Of a DNA stretch of 10,936 nucleotides, positions 7,735 to 10,936 are shown piece by piece (within the stretch, counting starts at the first letter, position 1; each line of letters starts with the position of its first letter). The stretch is from Lachnospiraceae bacterium. Its GTDB lineage: Bacteria > Bacillota > Clostridia > Lachnospirales > Lachnospiraceae. Both the position numbers and the translations under genes were made by a program. The notes under the pieces are model-generated. The model was not told the origin of the DNA. It saw only the letters and a list, made by a program, of their open reading frames with translations, and ran no database searches. The stretch covers positions 1 to 10,936 of the forward strand of contig CAAGJU010000393.1 in NCBI GenBank assembly GCA_900770225.1, in the 5' to 3' direction.

Positions 7735-8118
7735 TCAGTCCATCGTAGCAAGCAGATCGCCGTTTTCAACAGCTGCGCCTACGGCAACCTCAATAGAAAC
7801 GACCTTTCCATCCTTCGGAGCGACAACCGGGATCTCCATCTTCATGGCTTCGAGCGTGACGATCGCATCGCCGGCCTTTACCTGTGCGCCGACGGCAGCG
7901 TCAACCTTGACAACCTTGCCCGGTACGGAAGCTGTTACCGCTGTGCTGCCCTGATTACCGGACGCTGCCGGTGCAGGTGCTGCAGCGGGTGCTGCCGGAG
8001 CTGCTGCCGGTGCAGGTGCTGCAGCCGGAGCTGCCTTCTGAACGACGCCATTGGTAGTTCCTTCTTCAACGGTTACCTGGTATACGTTGCCATTCACTGT
8101 AACTGTATAGTTCTTCAT
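7735..8118 (-). CDS. Free-standing biotin carboxyl carrier protein (1.3S / MmdC / GcdC type)
   Basis: This 127-residue protein carries the biotin that shuttles carboxyl groups between carboxyltransferase and membrane pump. Three parts are visible: a short N-terminal segment (MKNYTVTVNGNVYQVTVEEG at 1-20), typical of decarboxylase carriers; a flexible Ala/Pro linker at about 29-53; and a C-terminal biotinyl domain at 60-127 with EAMKMEIP at 90-97, where Lys93 is the biotinylation site. Length and layout closely match the 1.3S subunit of propionibacterial transcarboxylase and MmdC of Veillonella. It lies 35 bp after the OadG-like gene, with AGGAGG about 11 bases before ATG. It is the only biotin domain in the window, so it probably serves both carboxyltransferases. 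The biotin ligase needed to modify it is not in this window. Confidence 0.95.
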   Translation of the reverse strand: MKNYTVTVNGNVYQVTVEEGTTNGVVQKAAPAAAPAPAAAPAAPAAAPAPAASGNQGSTAVTASVPGKVVKVDAAVGAQVKAGDAIVTLEAMKMEIPVVAPKDGKVVSIEVAVGAAVENGDLLATMD

Positions 8119-8153
8119 AATTGATTATTCCTCCTGGAATGATGGTGATTTTA

Positions 8154-9212
8154 TTATTTATCAACGCGTGTCCACTTGCGTCCGGTCTTACGGATCGAAC
8201 GAACAACATAACCGTCTGCGGAAGGAGCTTCCTCGGAAGCTGCCGCAATCGCTGCTGCGATCGCCGCTGCGATCTCTTCCTCGTTACTGCCTGCAGACAC
8301 CGCTGCGGCAGGTGCAGCCTTGGGAGCTGGTGCTGCCTTCGGTGCGGCTGCAGCCGCTTCCTTTTCTTTCTCTTTCTTCTTTTTCTCCGGATCAGGAATG
8401 AATCTGAAGAGAGAAATGACAATGATCAGGATGGCAAGGATCGCAAATACTGTGATCAGACCTACTGCCATATTCATGCCGGCCTGGCCCATCTTCTCAC
8501 CGAAGCTGTAGCCGATGTTCAGCGTGTAGTTGGCCAGATCATGGTTGGAATCATAGGTCAGTACTGCTTCCGCTTCATAATTCTCGAACTTCGGATAGCA
8601 ATAAACTTTGATCTCATCCGGATCGGAATCATCTACCGTCGTCTTTTTTGCGTCATCGAAACCGAGGAAGGCGCCGGTCGTGTCTCTGTCTTCCTGCCAG
8701 GATTCCCAGAACACCTCGTAAAAACCGCCATTATCCTTTGCCTTCAGCGCCAGATCCTGATCAGATTCGCCGTAGAGTTCCGTGAGGATCCTTTCTGCTG
8801 TCTCCTCATATTCGACAGACATGCTGTAGTCTGCCGGCTGCATGGTCTCGTCAAATGTGATATCAACCTCTGCATCCACATGGCTGAACTGTACGATGGC
8901 TGTCGCCTTGATTGGGCTTGTAGTGTCATCTACCGTGACATTCTCTACACTCACGTAGTCACCGAACGTACTGCGGTTTTCCATCCAGGAATAATACAGT
9001 TCATTGTAAAATCCGCCTTCGTCTTTCAGCTGTTCCATCTGGCTGTCTGTGATGGTATATACCTGAGACAGAAAATTCTGCACATTGGATTCCACATCAG
9101 AAGCCGACACACTGCTGGCATCATCGGCATAGGCCGGAACCGCGCCGAACAGCATGACCAGGGAACACAGAATGGCGAAAAAGGCTGAAAGTTTTGTCTT
9201 CAACTTTTTCAT
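8154..9212 (-). CDS. OadG-family sodium pump subunit with duplicated extracytoplasmic domain
   Basis: OadG/MmdD gamma/delta subunits are normally small (around 80-120 residues) single-span proteins that assemble the carboxyltransferase with the membrane pump. This one has about 352 residues. Numbering from the start chosen here: a signal peptide at 1-30 (MKKLKTKLSAFF, hydrophobic core, AYA|DD); two copies of a domain at about 64-135 and 160-235, both beginning with D-x-GGFY, then SW, TVDD and a tyrosine-containing end; a membrane segment at about 248-271 (MAVGLITVFAILAILIIVIS); a charged KKKKEKEKE stretch and an Ala/Pro linker; and a C-terminal tail with EEEIAAAIAAAIAAA and GYVVRSIRK, characteristic of OadG proteins. 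Topology would be N-terminus outside, C-terminus in the cytosol. The start at 9212 is preferred because GAGGAG (9223-9228) lies 10 bases ahead; an in-frame ATG at 9230 touches the previous stop codon but has no good binding site and would put that GAGGAG inside the coding region. The role of the outer domain is unknown. Confidence 0.85.
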   Translation of the reverse strand: MKKLKTKLSAFFAILCSLVMLFGAVPAYADDASSVSASDVESNVQNFLSQVYTITDSQMEQLKDEGGFYNELYYSWMENRSTFGDYVSVENVTVDDTTSPIKATAIVQFSHVDAEVDITFDETMQPADYSMSVEYEETAERILTELYGESDQDLALKAKDNGGFYEVFWESWQEDRDTTGAFLGFDDAKKTTVDDSDPDEIKVYCYPKFENYEAEAVLTYDSNHDLANYTLNIGYSFGEKMGQAGMNMAVGLITVFAILAILIIVISLFRFIPDPEKKKKEKEKEAAAAAPKAAPAPKAAPAAAVSAGSNEEEIAAAIAAAIAAASEEAPSADGYVVRSIRKTGRKWTRVDK

Positions 9213-9230
9213 CTGTTTTTTGCTCCTCAT

Positions 9231-10664
9231 TTATACTGTGCCGTGTTTTCTGTCAGGCAGAAACTCCCTCTTGGTAAAAAGCATATCAAGGGCGCCGATC
9301 AGATACTTTCTGGTATCTGCCGGATCGATCACAGCATCTACATATCCTCTTGCAGCAGCGGAATCTGTGCTGTTCTGCAGCTTGTCGTACTCCTCTGCTG
9401 TCCTGCTGATCACATCAGCGCTCTCGCCGTCGCACATGATCTTCGCAGCTTCTTTGGCGTCCATCATGCCGATCTTTGCGCCCTTCCATGCGTAAACGAG
9501 ATCTGCGCCGAGAGAACGGCTGTTCATTGTGAGGGAAGCGCTTCCGAATGCTTCGCCGGTGATCACATTCACCTTCGGTGTGGAAGCGTCAGCAAAAGCA
9601 AATGTCAGCTTGCTGAGCGCATCGGGAAGAGCCTTCTCAGAGCACTTGCATGCCTTGAAGCCGGTGACATTGGTGAAGGTAACAACAGGAATGGAGAATG
9701 CATCGCAGAATTTAACAAATTCAGCGGCCTTCTTCGCACCCTTCGCGCTGAGTACCTTGCCGAACTCTTCTTTCGTGTTATCTGCGCCGTACTTTACAGA
9801 ACGGTTGGCTACAGCACCTACGGTATATCCGTTCAGACGGATAAATGCGGTCACCATATCCTCGCCGTAATACGGTCTTGTCTCTACATATGCGCTGTCA
9901 TCACTGATTCTCGGCAGCAGCAATGCAGGATCTGCGATGCACTGAGCAGCATCCTCAACACGGCGGTTGAGATCATCCTCAGATTCTGCGTAGGACATAT
10001 CATCTTCATTGTTGGCGGGAAGAATACCGACAAGGCTGCGGATATCTGCGATCACCTCATCCTCCGTGCCCATGCCGTCGATCGTGCCGGCCTCTTTGCC
10101 CTGATAATCAGCGGAAGATGTATCGCACTTGTCTTCGGAGTTGCCCTTGATGGCATTCGGAGAGTTTACGAAAAGCTTACCTTTGTCAGATACCATATAG
10201 GTAAAATCGCTGAGAGCGGACACAACTGCCATGCCGCCGCCGCAGTTTCCGAAAATACCGGTGATCTGCGGGATCACACCGGAAGCCTGTGCCTGTGCCA
10301 TGTAGATATCGCCGAAAGCATTCAGCGCATCTGTGGACTCTTCCAGACGAAGACCCGCACAGTCGATCAGACCGATGACGGGCGCACCAGTCTTGATGGC
10401 GAGCTCATACATTTTTACGATCTTATTGGCGTGCATCTCGCCGATCGTTCCCTTTAATACGGAAGCATCCTGGCTGTAAACGTACACCGGATTGCCATTG
10501 ATCTGGCCGTATCCTGTGATCACGCCGTCTGAAGGTGCCTTCTTCTCAGCAAGATTGAAATCCGTGCTGCGTGCGGTCACGCCTGCACCGATCTCAACAA
10601 AGCTGTTCTGGTCAAGAAGAGCGGAAATTCTCGTTCTTGCCGCGCTTTGTGAAGTACTGCTCAT
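9231..10664 (-). CDS. Acyl-CoA carboxyltransferase / methylmalonyl-CoA decarboxylase alpha-like subunit (MmdA/12S type)
   Basis: This 477-residue protein belongs to the crotonase-fold carboxyltransferases that move a carboxyl group between an acyl-CoA and biotin (MmdA, transcarboxylase 12S, PccB, GcdA). The N-terminal half shows ARTRISALLDQNSFVEIG at 9-26, GVITGYGQINGNPVYVYSQD at 47-66 and the oxyanion-hole region GNCGGGMAVVSALSDF at 139-154. The C-terminal half shows VTGFKACK at 333-340, GEAFGSASLTMNSRSLGADL at 370-389 and YAWKGAKIGMMDAKEAAKI at 391-409. It is shorter than the usual 505-525 residues and divergent: the second-half motif, commonly GxAYGGAY, reads GEAFGSAS. The substrate could be methylmalonyl-, malonyl-, glutaconyl- or another acyl-CoA; methylmalonyl-CoA mutase and epimerase are not in the window. 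It is first in the operon, with GGAGGT (10671-10676) 6 bases before ATG and a sigma-A promoter upstream; its TAA directly abuts the next open frame. Confidence 0.88.
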   Translation of the reverse strand: MSSTSQSAARTRISALLDQNSFVEIGAGVTARSTDFNLAEKKAPSDGVITGYGQINGNPVYVYSQDASVLKGTIGEMHANKIVKMYELAIKTGAPVIGLIDCAGLRLEESTDALNAFGDIYMAQAQASGVIPQITGIFGNCGGGMAVVSALSDFTYMVSDKGKLFVNSPNAIKGNSEDKCDTSSADYQGKEAGTIDGMGTEDEVIADIRSLVGILPANNEDDMSYAESEDDLNRRVEDAAQCIADPALLLPRISDDSAYVETRPYYGEDMVTAFIRLNGYTVGAVANRSVKYGADNTKEEFGKVLSAKGAKKAAEFVKFCDAFSIPVVTFTNVTGFKACKCSEKALPDALSKLTFAFADASTPKVNVITGEAFGSASLTMNSRSLGADLVYAWKGAKIGMMDAKEAAKIMCDGESADVISRTAEEYDKLQNSTDSAAARGYVDAVIDPADTRKYLIGALDMLFTKREFLPDRKHGTV

Positions 10665-10721
10665 ATCCCTACCTCCATGAGATGAAAAATTGACAATAAA
10701 ACTACAAAATCATACTTTACT

Positions 10722-10750
10722 AATATACCCGAATTTATGGTGTATTTCAA
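10722..10750 (-). promoter_or_regulatory. Sigma-A-type promoter of the decarboxylase operon
   Basis: On the - strand, TTGAAA (10745-10750) is followed after exactly 17 bp by TATATT (10722-10727), close to TTGACA/TATAAT. Transcription would start near 10715, giving a leader of about 50 nt before the ATG at 10664. The stretch 10681-10795 is clearly richer in AT than its surroundings, as expected for a control region. No terminator or riboswitch fold is evident in the short leader. Confidence 0.75.
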
Positions 10751-10801
10751 CAACCTGAGGCACCATATTTGGTTACTCTTAACACTCATCCTCTCCCAGA
10801 A

Positions 10802-10936
10802 TACAGATGCCTCCACCCGCAACAGAGTGATGAGCACTTGCTGAGAGCGACCGCAGGGAAGCTCGAAGCTTACGTGCGACGCCTGTCAGCGCAGTTAGCG
10901 AGCTTGAGCGAGCTTACAAGCTGTCCGCTCTCGCTC
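10802..10936. repeat. Second, truncated copy of the inverted-repeat family (cut by window end)
   Basis: The arm at 10802-10823 matches the outer arm of the element at 184-312 with one substitution relative to the right arm there (GCCTCCA in place of GCTTCCA), and lacks the extra A of the left arm. The interior differs but has the same style: GAGAGCG at 10843-10849 pairs with CGCTCTC at 10926-10932, and AGCTCGAAGCTT-like and GAGCTTGAGCGAGCTT tracts are mutually complementary. The expected second outer arm would lie beyond the window. The element sits about 50 bp upstream of the operon's -35 box. Confidence 0.65.

Noticed and set aside
8121..9188. 355-codon open frame on the + strand opposite the OadG-like gene
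   Set aside because: It is a shadow of the real gene, with no ribosome binding site in keeping and no protein family character.
9243..10457. 404-codon open frame on the + strand opposite the MmdA-like gene
   Set aside because: It lies antisense to a gene with clear family motifs; the translation has no recognisable domain and is rich in Cys/His/Ile from reverse-complement codon bias.

Overview
The window looks like a chromosomal segment from an anaerobic Clostridia bacterium, most likely Lachnospiraceae or a close relative. The gene families, the strong AGGAGG-type ribosome binding sites, the moderately high GC content and the GC-rich palindromic intergenic repeats support this. This is judged from protein character alone; the genus cannot be fixed.

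Left half, + strand: a repeat-rich non-coding stretch (1-332) ends in a 129-bp nested inverted repeat just ahead of rqcH (333-2078), an NFACT-family ribosome quality control factor. After 122 bp, which hold a short tandem repeat, comes an Exp7-type P-type cation ATPase (2201-4711). A long perfect hairpin followed by a T-rich run (4816-4859 plus tail) lies in the convergent gap and probably ends the ATPase transcript.

Right half, - strand: a five-gene operon is read from right to left. A clear sigma-A promoter (TTGAAA, 17 bp, TATATT) at 10722-10750 precedes an MmdA-like carboxyltransferase (9231-10664), an OadG-family membrane subunit with a large duplicated extracytoplasmic domain (8154-9212), a free-standing biotin carrier (7735-8118), the OadB sodium-translocating decarboxylase (6547-7701) and an OadA/5S-like carboxyltransferase with no biotin domain of its own (4918-6330). 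The first four genes are tightly packed (0-35 bp gaps by the longest reading frames). The last is separated by a 216-bp spacer packed with stem-loops.

Together the operon encodes all parts of a biotin-dependent, sodium-pumping decarboxylase. It has two carboxyltransferases, one for acyl-CoA substrates and one for oxaloacetate/pyruvate, apparently sharing one biotin carrier and one membrane pump. This combines the part list of the propionibacterial transcarboxylase (12S, 5S, 1.3S) with that of a sodium-pump decarboxylase, and it is the most interesting system here. No biotin carboxylase subunit is present, so nothing in the window suggests ATP-dependent carboxylation.

The right edge (10802-10936) is the start of a second copy of the repeat family seen in front of rqcH.
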